Shown here in pieces: positions 35,728 to 47,330 of a DNA stretch of 64,000 bases. The stretch lies in NCBI GenBank assembly GCA_003254905.1, contig QANU01019792.1:143272-207271 (forward strand), written 5' to 3'. A model generated the notes under the pieces. It saw only the letters and a program-made list of their open reading frames with translations. It searched no databases and had not been told where the DNA came from. Numbering within the stretch: position 1 is the stretch's first letter; each line of letters starts with the position of its first letter. A program made the translations under genes and the position numbers. This DNA is from Nissolia schottii. Lineage: Eukaryota; Streptophyta; Magnoliopsida; Fabales; Fabaceae.

Positions 35728-38700
35728 ATGGAGTTGGGAAGCGTATTGCACTTCCTTCAAGGCAAGATCATTTTAGTCACTGGTGCCACCGGCTTCCTAG
35801 CCAAAAGTATTTCTCTCTCTCTCTCTCTCTCTGAAGTGTATATATGCTAGCATTGAAGTATATATGATATGTTGATACTAATTAACTAATTTTGATGTGT
35901 TGGGTATGCAGTTTTTGTGGAGAAGATACTGAGGGTCCAACCAAATGTGAAGAAACTTTATCTTCTTTTGAGAGCCTCAGATGCCGAATCTGCCTCTCAT
36001 CGCTTGCACCATGAGGTGATTATATATTGCGCAAATATTACACCCTTCTTGTTGTTGTTTATTCTATATTAGTTTTGGTGATATAAGTAATAAAGAATAT
36101 TATTTTTTTAGAGTACAAAGAAAATTTGAATCTTAATTTCCCTCTCTACCTACTCAAAAAATATTTGGATCCACCACCGGACAGTGTTATTTATATCATC
36201 CCTTATTCTCGCTTGATTTATTTTGGTAGTTTGTTGAACTGGGGTGATATATCAAAACATTTATTTTGCAATGTATTTTCACTACTTTTGAACATGTTAA
36301 ATATGTTTATGGTTAATATATATATATATATATAATGTACGTTATTAATATATTTTGATATATGTGTACGTACGTAGATCATAGGGAAGGATTTGTTCAA
36401 ATTGCTGAAGGAAAATCTGGGTACAAAGTTCAATTCCTTTGTCTCGGAAAAGTTGACTCTGGTTCCCGGTGACATTTCTGAAGAGGACTTGGGTGTGAAG
36501 GACTCTGTTCTAGTGGATGAGATTTACGATCAAACGGATGTTATAGTTAATTTAGCTGCAACAACCAACTTTGATGAAAGGTACATGTATTTATATTTGC
36601 ATGTGGTAGAATTTCAGAACCATAAATGTTTGTGTTCAACAGTGGTTATTTGTAGATAATAGCTTATTTCTCTTCATATATATTTATTGTTATTAAACGC
36701 AGGTATGACGTTGCTTTGGGTATAAATACATTAGGAGTGAAGCATGTCTTGACCTTCGCCAAGAAATGTATTAAATTGAAGGCGCTTGTCCACGTATCAA
36801 CAGGTTAGTATATGTACATGTCAATGATAATGATAGTTAACAATCAAGCCTAAAAATACTTATTTTAATGAAGAAGTGTGTCTTCTTTTCACATGCATTC
36901 TGACCGCAATAGATAAAAGTACAAAAGAAGAAGAATATAAAAATCAAGGAGGTTTTTTACGTTTTTTTTTTTTTTTGGAGTAATTACTCTCTTCGGTAAA
37001 TTTATTTATTTTTGACAACTTTTAAAATTAAATTCATGGAAATTTATCATTATTTTATGTCTATATGATCTTCATAAATTTTTTATTAGTTAAATTATTG
37101 AAAGCGCCAAGTTGTAAGAGGCTTAGATATTTGTAGATTATTTGAGCTCATGACACGCCTCTTCATAAGTATTGTATTGCAAAATATTAATTTATCACAT
37201 TAAATCATATAACACATCAATTTGTTATATTAAATCACAAAATAATGACGAAATCCAACGAATTTAGTTCTAAAAATTGTTAAAAATAAAAAATTAGTAA
37301 AAAAAACATATATTTACTGATGAAATATGAGAGAAACCAAAAAAAATAAGGTGTGTGGTTTATATTGAGTGTGGAGCAAAAGTTCATTTCCTCCTTGAAA
37401 ATAAATAAATAATTCTATCTAAAATATGTATTATTTTAGATATTCTTTGGTCCCTAGGCAGTTGCAACAACTTACTATAATCAATTAAGCGATCTTTATA
37501 TATGTAAATGATGCTCGTATGCGTAATTGGAATGTACGCGGATAACATTCTCTTCTTGAAGTAGCGTCTATATTGTGCTCACCTTCTACACAAATATAAT
37601 TTTTTGGAACTTCCAAAATTGTATTGGTTATAATGAGGTTTAAATTTAAATTTTCATATATAGTACTTAAATCTCTTACCATTAGACTAATCCTAATGAC
37701 TTTTGTATATAAATACATAGAAAATGGTATTTCTACACTATTTACCTCTTTTTTAAAAATTCTAAAATGAGAAAAACATAAAATATATTTTGAATGCACT
37801 CTTTGTCACGACCCAAAAAGTCATGTTCAGCGCATGAGAGATATGTGAGAAAAAAAACCTAATACATATCCTAATTTTAGCCTAATTATAGCATGTGAAA
37901 GACAATATTTTCTATGAGGGATTGAGAAGAAGAATTAGAAGCTGAAATTGAAAAGGCAGATGCCATCATCACGTTGTTTGTGAATCCTAAGAGTCTTGGC
38001 TACAATTGGGAGAGAAAAAAAGAAGAGAATGAAGAGTTTTTACGCACTATCCCAATGTCAGGCACAAAATACTGAGCGATTTTTTTTTTATTCTTAATAG
38101 GGCAGAATAAAAACTGACTCGTTGGTAGTGGTAGGGACTCTTCCGTTTATTAGTTAATGATGAACCTTTCCCACCTATCATCAGCTAGCTCAAACACATG
38201 AACACAATATTTTGGCAATTAGGTTAATCTGGACAAATTACTAATTTATGTATGTCCACAAAATAATTATTCTAACATTCTCCCACTTGGACAGCATAAA
38301 TTAGATTACAAAATGAAACATTAATCCAGATCAACTCACAATATGTGGTCACAATAAATGCTAGAATAGCACAACATTCTTAACCACAAGATCCAAAATG
38401 AAATGTATAAGTATTTCATTACTGCACAAAATCACACTCGAAGGAGTAATGATATTATACAAAAACAAAAAAACCGCTACATTTCAGTGACCTTTATGAA
38501 CGTGAAAGATATTTGCTCAATCTTCCGCCCAAGATGCTATAGGAGATTAAAAGACAATCTCGTTATAATAACAACATAAGACGGGGTCCAAAATGTCTCA
38601 ATATTATGCCATTATAAAAAACAATATAAATAATTTCAATTGCGCAAATCATAATAAATAAAATATGGCAATACAAGATAATTGTTGTCACATTAGTAAA

Positions 38701-41700
38701 TAATTATTGTCAAACGTTTCAATAAAACGACAACATAACACATGAGGTCCAAAAGAAAATTACATATAGGATAAAACTCCCACTAAACCAATCAATCAAA
38801 AGACCTCACTATACCCATACGGGTTACATGCTCAACAAAGACTTTATTAGTCAATCCCTTAGTTAGAGGATCCACAATCATAAGCTCTGTGGTAATATGC
38901 AGCTCAACACGAGTTTGAAACTCCTGAATTTTCTCTCTAACAAACATGAATTTTGTGTCAAAATGTTTTAAATGCTTCGTCGTGTGACTGTTACAAGATA
39001 AACACACCACATCAGAGTTATCATAATATATAGTAAGAGGCCTAGAGATACTCTCCATACACACACACACATGACACATATATATATAATATTTGTATCT
39101 TACGCAATAACTTTTATATAGAACAATTAAAAGATATCGTAGAGGTCACAAAGTCCTACACCAAGGCTATAGCTAGACCTCATAAAAAAAAATTAAAAAT
39201 TTGTTAGTCCATGAGATATGTTTATAGTTGATAAGATGCATGATAGGTATATAGTGTACTGTAATATCATAAGATATAAGCAAAATAAAATAACCTAAAG
39301 ATAAGATAATATAGATGATCAATAGATAACTATAAATATAAAGATAAAATAAATAATGAATAACTTTAAAATATCAGTAATCATACTTTTACTTCACAAA
39401 TAAGTTCATTCTTGATAGCACAAATATCTAGCGTATTACACTATTTATCAAATTATATTCTCTTACTTAGAAAAGAATAAGTTTAGTATATATTTGATAT
39501 AAATGTAAATAATGGAATAACTATGTCAAGGCATATAGCATTTACAATAAGTATCCACAATCATGTGTGTGACTTATACTTTTACTTTTATTTTTTTGTT
39601 TTCAATTTATTTCATTCCTAAAATATTTTTAAAAAATGAAATATATTAATAATAGGATATAAAAATAGAAAAATTAAAAATTTAAACGCTATGAAAAAAA
39701 AAGAAGAAGCTGCAAACGTTGCAATTTTAAATATGGGATCTATATAAAGTTTAATGAATTTATATATTTTGGTAATATATCTTGCTTTATCCGGTTAATT
39801 TTGTTTTACATCTAGGATTTGTTGCAATTTATAAACAACCGCAGAACATCTATATTTTTATGTACCCAATCACGCATGCATCAGTGTGTCAGTGCAAGTA
39901 AATATCTCGAGTGAAATTTCCTTAGGCTAATGAATAATATTGTAATTAAATGCTATTCCTTAAAGCTTATGTGTGTGGTGAGAGAGGAGGGCTCATAGTA
40001 GAGGGTCCACATCACATGGGCGAGTCACTAAATGGAGTGCCAGGGCTAGACATTGACATGGAAAAGAATGTTGTGGAGGATAAACTGAATCAGCTTCGGG
40101 ATGGTGGAGCCACAGAACATGACATTAAAGTGGCCATGAAGGACTTAGGTATCAAAAGGTTTGTTCTAATTACATATACTACTCCTTTTCACTTATTGAT
40201 ACCTTATATTCACTTCTCAAAGTATTTGTTAATTAATTAGCATTAAAAGTACTATAATGGAAGTTTGGTTGCATCTTAATCAATTAATTATTGTCAGAGC
40301 AAATCTGTATGGTTGGCCAAACACATATGTCTTTACAAAGGCAATGGGAGAAATGCTTCTAGAAGCTTCGAAGGGTAACATGTCTATTGTCATTGTACGT
40401 CCCACAATCGTCACCAGCACTTACAAAGAACCCATCCCTGGTTGGGTTGAAGGTGTAAGGTAAATAAATTACCAAATTTTATGTCATTCAATTTTGTATT
40501 TCTATTCGTGCACTTTCAATTAATTATCCACCATTTTATGTTCCCTTAATTAATTTGTTTTCCAAGAAACTGGGGCTTTATACTTATCTTGAGACATTTT
40601 GCAGAACCATAGACAGTTACATTGTTGCTTATGGTAAAGGAAAACTAACATGCTTGCTTGCGAATCTCGAGGCAATTTTTGATGTGGTGAGTCACTATTT
40701 TACTACTAAATAAAGCTTTTCTTCTTAATTAGAAGAGAATTGTGTATATATCAACATCATATCAACGAGGCTTTATATCCTCGGCGGTGGTCCCCTGAGT
40801 TGTATAACTTCTTTTATATTTTGAGTTAAGCCTTTCTTCAATGAAATTTCATCGACATAAGGTAAAAAAATACAAACAAGAATGAATTATTGCTCTAAAC
40901 CAAACTGTTAAATGAATAATATTAATGTGCTGAGTATGAATTAGCAGATACCGGCTGATATGGTCGTGAATGCAATGCTGGTGGCAATGGTGGCTCATGC
41001 AAATCAACCACGTGATGATGACATCATATATCACGTGGGTTCCTCTGTTAGCAATCCAATCAGATACCTCAATTTCTATGACTATGGCCTAAGATATTTC
41101 AAGGAAAAACCTTGGATCAATAAGGATGGAAAGCCCATCAAGGTTGGCAAACTTACCGTATTGAACAACATGGCGAGCTTCCGCAGATATGTGTTCATTC
41201 GCTATTTGCTTCTGTTAAAGGTTACTCACAATAAATCATTATTTCTAATTTAATTTCTATATTTTTTATTTGATAAATATATAGTCATTAAATTGCATTT
41301 TTCTATCAACTTAAGTTTTTAGGAGAGATAATTCTTGAGATGGTTCAAACCCTTAGCCACTAATTAATTAACTAGTCCAGGGTTCAATAACAACAAATAT
41401 GTTCCTTGTAAGCCAACATGATGCGAGAAATATATGAAAGTGAATTAGAAACTTGCCTACATATATAATTGAGGAATTTGGTGAAAGCATTATCACTTAA
41501 TCATGTCATCACTGGTCATAACACGGTACTCTAGCTTAAGCTTGACAATTAGAGTTTGCATTTTGTAGGGACTGGAATTGGCCAATTTAGCTTTATGCCA
41601 GTATTTTCAAGAAACGTATGTTGATCTTAAGAAGAAGATCAGTGTTGCTATGCGGTTGGTTGATCTTTACAGGCCTTACGTGTTCTTCAATGGCGTGTAA

Positions 41701-41932
41701 GTTAATTAATCAACAACTACATGCCAAAGATACTACCATTTATCACTTGATTTAATATTGATTTTGTTTTCCGTACAGATTTGATAATATCAACACAGAA
41801 AAGTTGCTGTCAGCGTCAAGACAAGGCCGGGTAGAGATGGATTTGTTTTACTTTGACCCAAAAATTATTGACTGGGAGGACTACTTCATGAATATCCATC
41901 TACCTGGTATAGCCAAGTATGTCGCCAAGTGA
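35728..41932 (+). CDS. FAR: Fatty acyl-CoA reductase, copy B (complete, 10 exons, 492 aa)
   Basis: Exons: 35728-35806, 35912-36015, 36378-36580, 36703-36803, 39966-40158, 40298-40459, 40605-40686, 40948-41220, 41569-41696, 41779-41932. All introns are GT-AG and exons join in frame to 492 residues, the usual plant FAR length (~490). The N-terminal Rossmann domain opens [13 protein letters not shown] with nucleotide motif G19-A-T-G22-F-L-A25; VSTAYVCGE follows near residue 160; the catalytic pair is Y237 and K241 in [11 protein letters not shown]; the FAR_C/Sterile domain runs from IPADMVV (near 308) to the end. Known family chemistry: acyl-CoA plus 2 NADPH to primary alcohol, ER-associated, for suberin or cuticular wax. 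Arabidopsis also has FARs in tandem (FAR4, FAR5, FAR8). Nothing is broken. Intron 4 is 3.2 kb because of a MITE and a Copia fragment. Substrate chain length cannot be read from sequence. Confidence 0.94.
36994..37318. mobile_element. MITE-like inverted-repeat element, copy ii, in FAR B intron 4
   Basis: Left end GGTAAATTTATTTATTTTTG and right end (complement AGTAAATATATG...) are inverted, with inner matches AACTTTTAAAATTAAATTCA against the complement of GAATTTAGTTCTAAAAATTG. It has the same family layout as the elements at 22271-27190 and 42334-42674. No coding capacity; it lies inside a spliced intron. Confidence 0.6.
37804..39080 (-). mobile_element. Copia fragment (3' end) in FAR B intron 4
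   Basis: Minus-strand fossil. RNase H C-terminal part at about 38792-39079 (DPLTKGL block), untranslated 3' internal sequence, polypurine tract (minus strand AAGTGGGAGAA, near 38278-38288) and a 474-bp 3' LTR at 37804-38277 with TG...CA ends on the + strand (TGTCACGACCC to ATTCTAACA). The 5' two thirds are absent; the break lies at a (CA)n/(TA)n microsatellite near 39060-39090. Clearly broken. Confidence 0.8.
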
Positions 41933-42333
41933 TGATAAATATGTATTTTTAATTTGCCTTAGCAATTGTAGCATGTATGTCTTATCAAACTTGAATTTTT
42001 ACTGCCTTTAAACTCGTGCTCTCTCTACATATACTTTGATGTATTATAAATTACAGAATTTTCATAGTTGAACTCATGGCTTTCAAGCGCTTAATATGTA
42101 TCAAGTGACTTTTGTTTTTTTTAATGATTTCTCTAGAACATAGAAAGAAAACTAATTTAAGTCAAAATTGTATTAAAACAGTCAAACAATCAATTATTGT
42201 AAAAGAAAGAGAGTGCTTAAAAAAAACAGAATTTCTTTGTTTTATATCACATAGATCCAGTTTTGGATGCAAAACTCTACTGGCTAAAAGGAGGTTTAGG
42301 AATTTGTTAAATGTGATTTCTCATGGTCTCATA
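41933..42333. other. 3' flank of FAR B
   Basis: Shares sequence with the 3' flank of FAR A up to about 42102. No clear polyadenylation hexamer was chosen. No other feature seen. Confidence 0.4.
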
Positions 42334-42674
42334 GGTAAATATTCTCTTTTATTAAATTCTTCAATTTTTGACAATTTTTAAAATTAAATTTATTGAATTT
42401 TGTTAATCTTTCATGTTTTATATAATTTTGACTAACTTATCATTAGTTAAATTATTAAAAAAAATGAATTTGTAAGAGATTTAAAAATTTGTTGACCATT
42501 TAAACTTATAATACACCTCTTTATAAATGTTGTATTGAAAAGTATGAATTTATCTTAAACTATCATACATCAATATGTCATTATTAGATCATAAAATTAT
42601 GATAAAATTCAACAAATTTAATTCTAAAAAATATCAAAATATAAGAGTTTAATAAAAAAATAGTATTTACTCCG
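42334..42674. mobile_element. MITE-like inverted-repeat element, copy iii
   Basis: Ends GGTAAATATTCTC and, on the complement, GGAGTAAATACTA. Inner arms AATTTTTAAAATTAAATTTA and the complement of AAATTTAATTCTAAAAAATA pair as in copy ii. It lies at the same relative place downstream of FAR B as copy i does downstream of FAR A, so it may predate the duplication. Confidence 0.6.
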
Positions 42675-44143
42675 TAAGTCACGTGAAACCCACCTTTATC
42701 AAATCTAGTCTACACACTCTGTTGATGAAATGTTTGATTATGCCATACCATTAAATTAGTCAAATATGTAGTAGGTTATTCAAGGTGAAAACCCAATAAT
42801 AAAGTAAGACTGAAACCGTTTCAGCACTTCAAAATAGTCAATTTTGCTCAATCTTCTCCCGGAGGTCCTTATTCCTAAAAACAAGTTAACAAACACCTAA
42901 AATTATCCTAAAATGAATGAAATATTCTTAAAACTATATGCAAAAACCAAGCAAAATAACCCTCATTGGAGAGTTATCACCATATATTGTATTAGTAATT
43001 GTCAAAATCTAAAATGTCCAGGTAGCGCTAAAAAATATGAAAAATTCTTTTATGCACCTGATGTAAATCAACTTTTACACCATAATGCAATATTTTCCTT
43101 TGATTTTTATTTTTCTCTTAATTCCTTTTTTTTTTTTTAAGATTGATCAATCATACCTATGTTACATGGTGTATTAAATTATTTGTTCTATGGAGTATAA
43201 AAGAATGACTAAAAAAATATAATTTGTTTGTCTTGACGTTTATACTTTCATATTATTCTATATTTGGTGAAAAGTTGACGTTTTCGTATTGGCCATATCA
43301 ATATTTTTCCTCTTTATGAGATATTTTTATCAAAGAACATTCTAAACTAATAATTTAAGTATGAGCTTAGGTAGAATCTCACCAGAAAGGAGTTCCCTTT
43401 GTCGTTGCCATTTGCCCAACGCAATTTCTAATTGGTATCATCATCAAGAGGAACACGATACGGTTATATTCAATTCATATATTCTTCTGTCTGAACTGGC
43501 AGTATCCTTGGGTAAGGAAGCAATTAAACGTAACTTATTCGGGGTGACATTACATCAAACAAGAAGAAAGCAACGATCATCACTTGTTCAAGATTTCATT
43601 TCACATAGAAAATTAAGAAACTATGTGACTTGTGAGACTTTTGTTCTTTTTTGGTCTTGAAAGAACTAGTGACTAATCCTCTTGTAATAATTGACATTGC
43701 ACAAAGTGGTAGACTGTTAGTCACGAGTGAGTCTCCATTCTCATGGATGGAGATCAAACCCCCCACCTCATAATTAAGGAACTATGAGAATATATTCTAA
43801 TCAAATAATATCTTAGATTGATTATAAACCCCGATTTAGTTTTATGTTTATCTGATTTTCTTTTAATTATGTTATTCATATCATGATTATGTGCTTAGCC
43901 TATAAATAGACATTGATTTATTTGTATTATTCACACCTTCAGTATTATCATTTCATGTTCTTCTGCCGTGATTAGTTAATTCTCTAATCTCTAATTATTG
44001 CCTTTTGTCCCATCATAAAATTTCACATGGACAAAGTGATGTTCCACTACATTATATTGTGGTTGTAAAACTTTTGTTCTATAAGGATGTATGATGATGA
44101 TGATAAAAGGCGTGAATATCAATTAATTATGGTTGGACCGTAG
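42675..44143. repeat. Duplicated 3' intergenic block (B-C spacer copy)
   Basis: 43250-43640 matches 27640-27960 of the A-B spacer. Several short open frames exist, but the match to a non-coding partner argues against a gene. 43670-44040 shows no recognisable feature. Confidence 0.65.
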
Positions 44144-44257
44144 GTGTATGAGTTGAGGAACATGTCGGGTGGTCTAGAAAGGTATGAATATTATGATGAA
44201 TGGGCCAAGGAGCTGAAGACCATGCGGGTACTGGCCCAAGGAGTAGGAGTGCCTTAA
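44144..44257 (+). other. Exon-like open stretch of 37 codons, unidentified
   Basis: After an acceptor-like TTGGACCGTAG the frame reads VYELRNMSGGLERYEYYDEW, then AKELKTMRVLAQGVGVP and a stop at 44255-44257. It is GC-richer and more protein-like (charged, with aromatic pairs) than its AT-rich surroundings, as a captured terminal exon might be. I do not recognise the family and see no other exon nearby. It may be a gene relic or chance. Confidence 0.3.
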
Positions 44258-44689
44258 TTAACAAGATTTTTTACTTGTTTTAGAAACATGTAAGATTTTT
44301 TCAATACACTACGTATTACAGTTTCAGAATGTGTTACTGTTTCAACGGGGGCAACAAACATATGCATGGCTAGAAGAAGTAGGGTTCTGTGGTAGTAAAA
44401 TAACCAGATGACCTAAGTCTTCCTAATTCTTATTGCAGCAAGTTCATAAACCTACCAAGAAATACACATAATAATACCTAATAATAAGTAGTCTTTAACA
44501 ATATTCATTAATAAGTAGTTTTTAACTACAATAGACCCATTTTTTGGCCTAACAACATGCTCTTTTTATTTTTTATATTCAACTAATCTGAGTTATATAA
44601 TAAGATGTGACATTAACTTGTGCTAACTCACACAATTTTTTTTTACATTTTTTCCTTTTATTTGTTATCATTAGGGCTGATATGTCAAC

Positions 44690-44880
44690 AGTTGGTGTTG
44701 GGACAATATTTATGTGGTAGGTAACCAAGGGTTATGCTCAACAAACTGTTGGGAGTTGTCTACTGAATGCAGTGGCATTGTCACAGATTTTGACATGCAT
44801 ATATAATATATACAATGTACTATATTTGCACTTCTAAGTTAGGACCAATGTGTGTTACAAAGCGTTTCGAATATTTCAAT
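44690..44880 (+). promoter_or_regulatory. Promoter remnant of FAR copy C
   Basis: Aligns with the FAR B promoter (35400-35600) over about 190 bases in the same orientation, including CAACAAACTGTTGGGAGTTG-like, TTTTGACATGCAT and AAGTTAGGACCAATGTGTGT blocks. The TATA box and exon 1 that should follow are missing; foreign DNA starts near 44880. Confidence 0.75.
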
Positions 44881-45274
44881 GGAGGGAAGAGTGAGTTGAG
44901 TTGAACCAAACTTAACAAGAGTCCTCACATTATGACTTATTACTATACATGAGTTTGACTCGCGACTTGGTTCATTAATAATTTAGCCTGACTTTTAGGC
45001 TTAAGTTCACCTTGCCTAAAAACTCACGAGTTTGAATTAGCTCATGACTAACTCAAATAAAATGCAAATTCAAGTTTTTAAGTTTGACATTAAATTTGTT
45101 ATTGAATCATTTTCATCTAATTTGATGTTCGATTTAGTTTTGCAAAACTTTGACAAGTATCTATCCTATTAACAACATAATTTATATATTATAAACATGA
45201 TATAAAATTTTCAAGTCACATTCATTGATTATAACTAATATAACGTAATTTAAATTGTAAATCATCTTAAAAAG

Positions 45275-45317
<43 letters not shown>

Positions 45318-45675
45318 CATTATAATTAAATATGTATGTATCGATTTAGTTCACGAAATCAAACATAACAAAGTTTAAGCTTGAATCATTTAACAAATGA
45401 GCTGAAATTTTGAACTAAAACTCGACTCATGAGCTCGACTTATATTAAGTCATTAACAAACCAAGTTAAAAATAGTTCATGAGTTGACTTGGCTCTCTTT
45501 CTGAGTGTATTTCCATGCATTGTCATCAGTTACAAGTAAACAGTTATTCAGTTAGTTTTTAATAAATAAAGTTATTTTATCATTATGAGTATTTAATACA
45601 TGTTTAGTATGTCACGTCAAAGCTTTCGTAAGGCAGTAATCTTACGTGCGGTCACGTCCCAAGTAGGAACGTGAC
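44881..45675. repeat. Foreign DNA replacing FAR C exons 1-4
   Basis: Between the copy C promoter remnant and its exon 4 tail there is no FAR sequence. The segment is AT-rich, has repeated GAGTTTGAAT / GAGCTCGACT / CATGAGTTGACTTGG type motifs in both orientations and a long (AT)n run at 45277-45314. It resembles a decayed transposon, but no family can be named. Confidence 0.5.
45277..45314. repeat. (AT)n microsatellite
   Basis: Uninterrupted alternating AT tract of about 38 bases. Confidence 0.95.
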
Positions 45676-45829
45676 AAAGTCCACGTTTCAACACAAGTTA
45701 GTATATATGCACATATGCCCATGATAATGATAGCTAACCAATCAAATTAAATCTTCACATCCAAGTAATCTTACACATGATTAATAGTTTAGTTTTATAC
45801 CTAGGGTTTGTTTCGATCCATTTAACACT

Positions 45830-46090
45830 TTTTCAAACAAATGCGGATATCGGTTATAGCTACAGTGTGCATGTCCATGCAAGTACATCTCTTGAGATAT
45901 GAAGCACGGGCATGTGCAAATGTCAAAAGTACTTGTGCCAAGTATGTACCCAATACGGGTACATGTCGGTACGCTTGGATACGTACCCAAATTTTATTTT
46001 CAAAAATAAAAAATGGGGTATTGCATTGATATGCCTAAAGTTGGCTCAGTACGGCTGGGTACATGTATTGCTTCAATTTGTGTGGTTTTT
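45830..46090. repeat. GTACCC/GGGTAC-rich repeat in FAR C intron 4
   Basis: Contains repeated motifs GTACCCAATACGGGTACATG, CGGTACGCTTGGATACGTAC and GGCTGGGTACATG. This pattern occurs in decayed plant DNA transposons; family not assigned. Short open frames here have no domain. Confidence 0.35.
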
Positions 46091-46193
46091 GCCCATAAAA
46101 AACTTTGTTTTTACCATTCTATAGATCTACCTAGACATTCGACTTCTCTTGCTCGTGCCCAACTACTCCACTTCTCTTCCTATCACAGCACTG

Positions 46194-46784
46194 ATTAAAT
46201 CTCAATCATTGAGCAATAAAAAACAATGAAGCTGAGAGATTTTTGAAATGCCTTTATGAGAGGTAATTTCTTGTTGAATTCAAAGAATGAAAAGAACAGA
46301 GCTAACTAGCTAATATATACAATGCTTATATATATACAATGTTTAAATAGCAACAAACTAACTAAATCAGGTTACACACTAACTAACTAAATTAGTTTAA
46401 AAATCACAGACTTAAACCAACTCTGGTTTGAGAGTTGTTAGTTCTATGTAATTGGGTCATCTCCCTTGCCACTAAGCCAATTTTCTTGGCCTATATCAAT
46501 GTCACAGGCCAGCCAACAATGAAATCGTAAGCTCACATCCTCTCTGCTTAGCTATGGGCCAATGACAATGGAGATGGCCCAATTACATATAACTAACAAC
46601 TCTCAAACCAAAGTTGACCTGAGTGAGTTAGTTGTTGGTTAAGTACTGTATATATTAGCTGGTTAGCATAGCTTAAAACTCTATTCTTTTCATTTTCTGA
46701 ATTGAACAATAAATTAACCTCTCTGAGAGACGTTTCAGAAATCTCTCAGCTTCATCTTTTTCTACTATATGATTGAGATTTAAT
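46194..46784. repeat. Long inverted repeat (arms ~230-280 bp) in FAR C intron 4
   Basis: Left arm 46194 to about 46475 and right arm about 46552-46784 are inverted copies, e.g. GAAGCTGAGAGATTTTTGAA on the left and its near-complement TTTCAGAAATCTCTCAGCTTC on the right, and GTTTGAGAGTTGTTAGTT against AACTAACAACTCTCAAAC. Loop about 75 bases. Arms differ at roughly one base in six by eye. It could be a foldback element or two related LTR-like segments head to head. Confidence 0.85.
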
Positions 46785-47110
46785 AGCACCACTGCCAACA
46801 ACAAGAACTCCCCATTGCCAACAACACACACCCTCACAGAACACGATAGCAATAGCAATGAGCAGTGACCACGTTGAGCGGTGGCAATCACAACAAGCAT
46901 CTTTGACCCACCATACCTTTCTTCCCCACTAAGGAAGTCGTGATGCGATTTTGCAACAACAATTTCTTCTCTTGTGACTCGAACTCTGTTATAACGAGAG
47001 ATAATTTCTTTTTGACCTTATGCTCTATATTTCTTTTTGTACCGAAGGGGTACAATTTGGATCCTGGAGCTCCTTTGCGGGTTCGGGGTTGCCAAGACTG
47101 GTACCTGTAA

Positions 47111-47330
47111 CACTACTAGAAAACTAACTAATACCGTCGGACACGAGCCGGCGCTATTACCGTCGAAAAACAAAATAGTACCGACGGTAATCAATTCGCT
47201 TATAAAGAATCAAGAAAGAGGCATCATATTACCGTTAAAAAACCTGGCCGACGATAACAGCAACTGTAATTATTTGCAGGAAAGGGCGCGAACAATTTAC
47301 CGTCGATAACAACCACCGGTAATAATTTAA
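47111..47330. mobile_element. CACTA-like transposon end (fragment) in FAR C intron 4
   Basis: Begins CACTACTAGAAAAC directly after TAA, the canonical CACTA terminus, followed by a cluster of subterminal motifs TACCGTCGG, TTACCGTCGA, TACCGACGGTAA, ACCGTTAAAA and TTACCGTCGATAAC in both orientations. No transposase and no matching far end found, so it is a fragment or the far end is decayed. Confidence 0.7.

Noticed and set aside
43361-43660. 99-codon + strand frame
   Set aside because: The region aligns with non-coding spacer at 27740-27960 where the frame is not kept.
45841-46198. Three overlapping short + strand frames
   Set aside because: They sit in a GTACCC-rich repeat within intron 4 of a pseudogene and show no domain.
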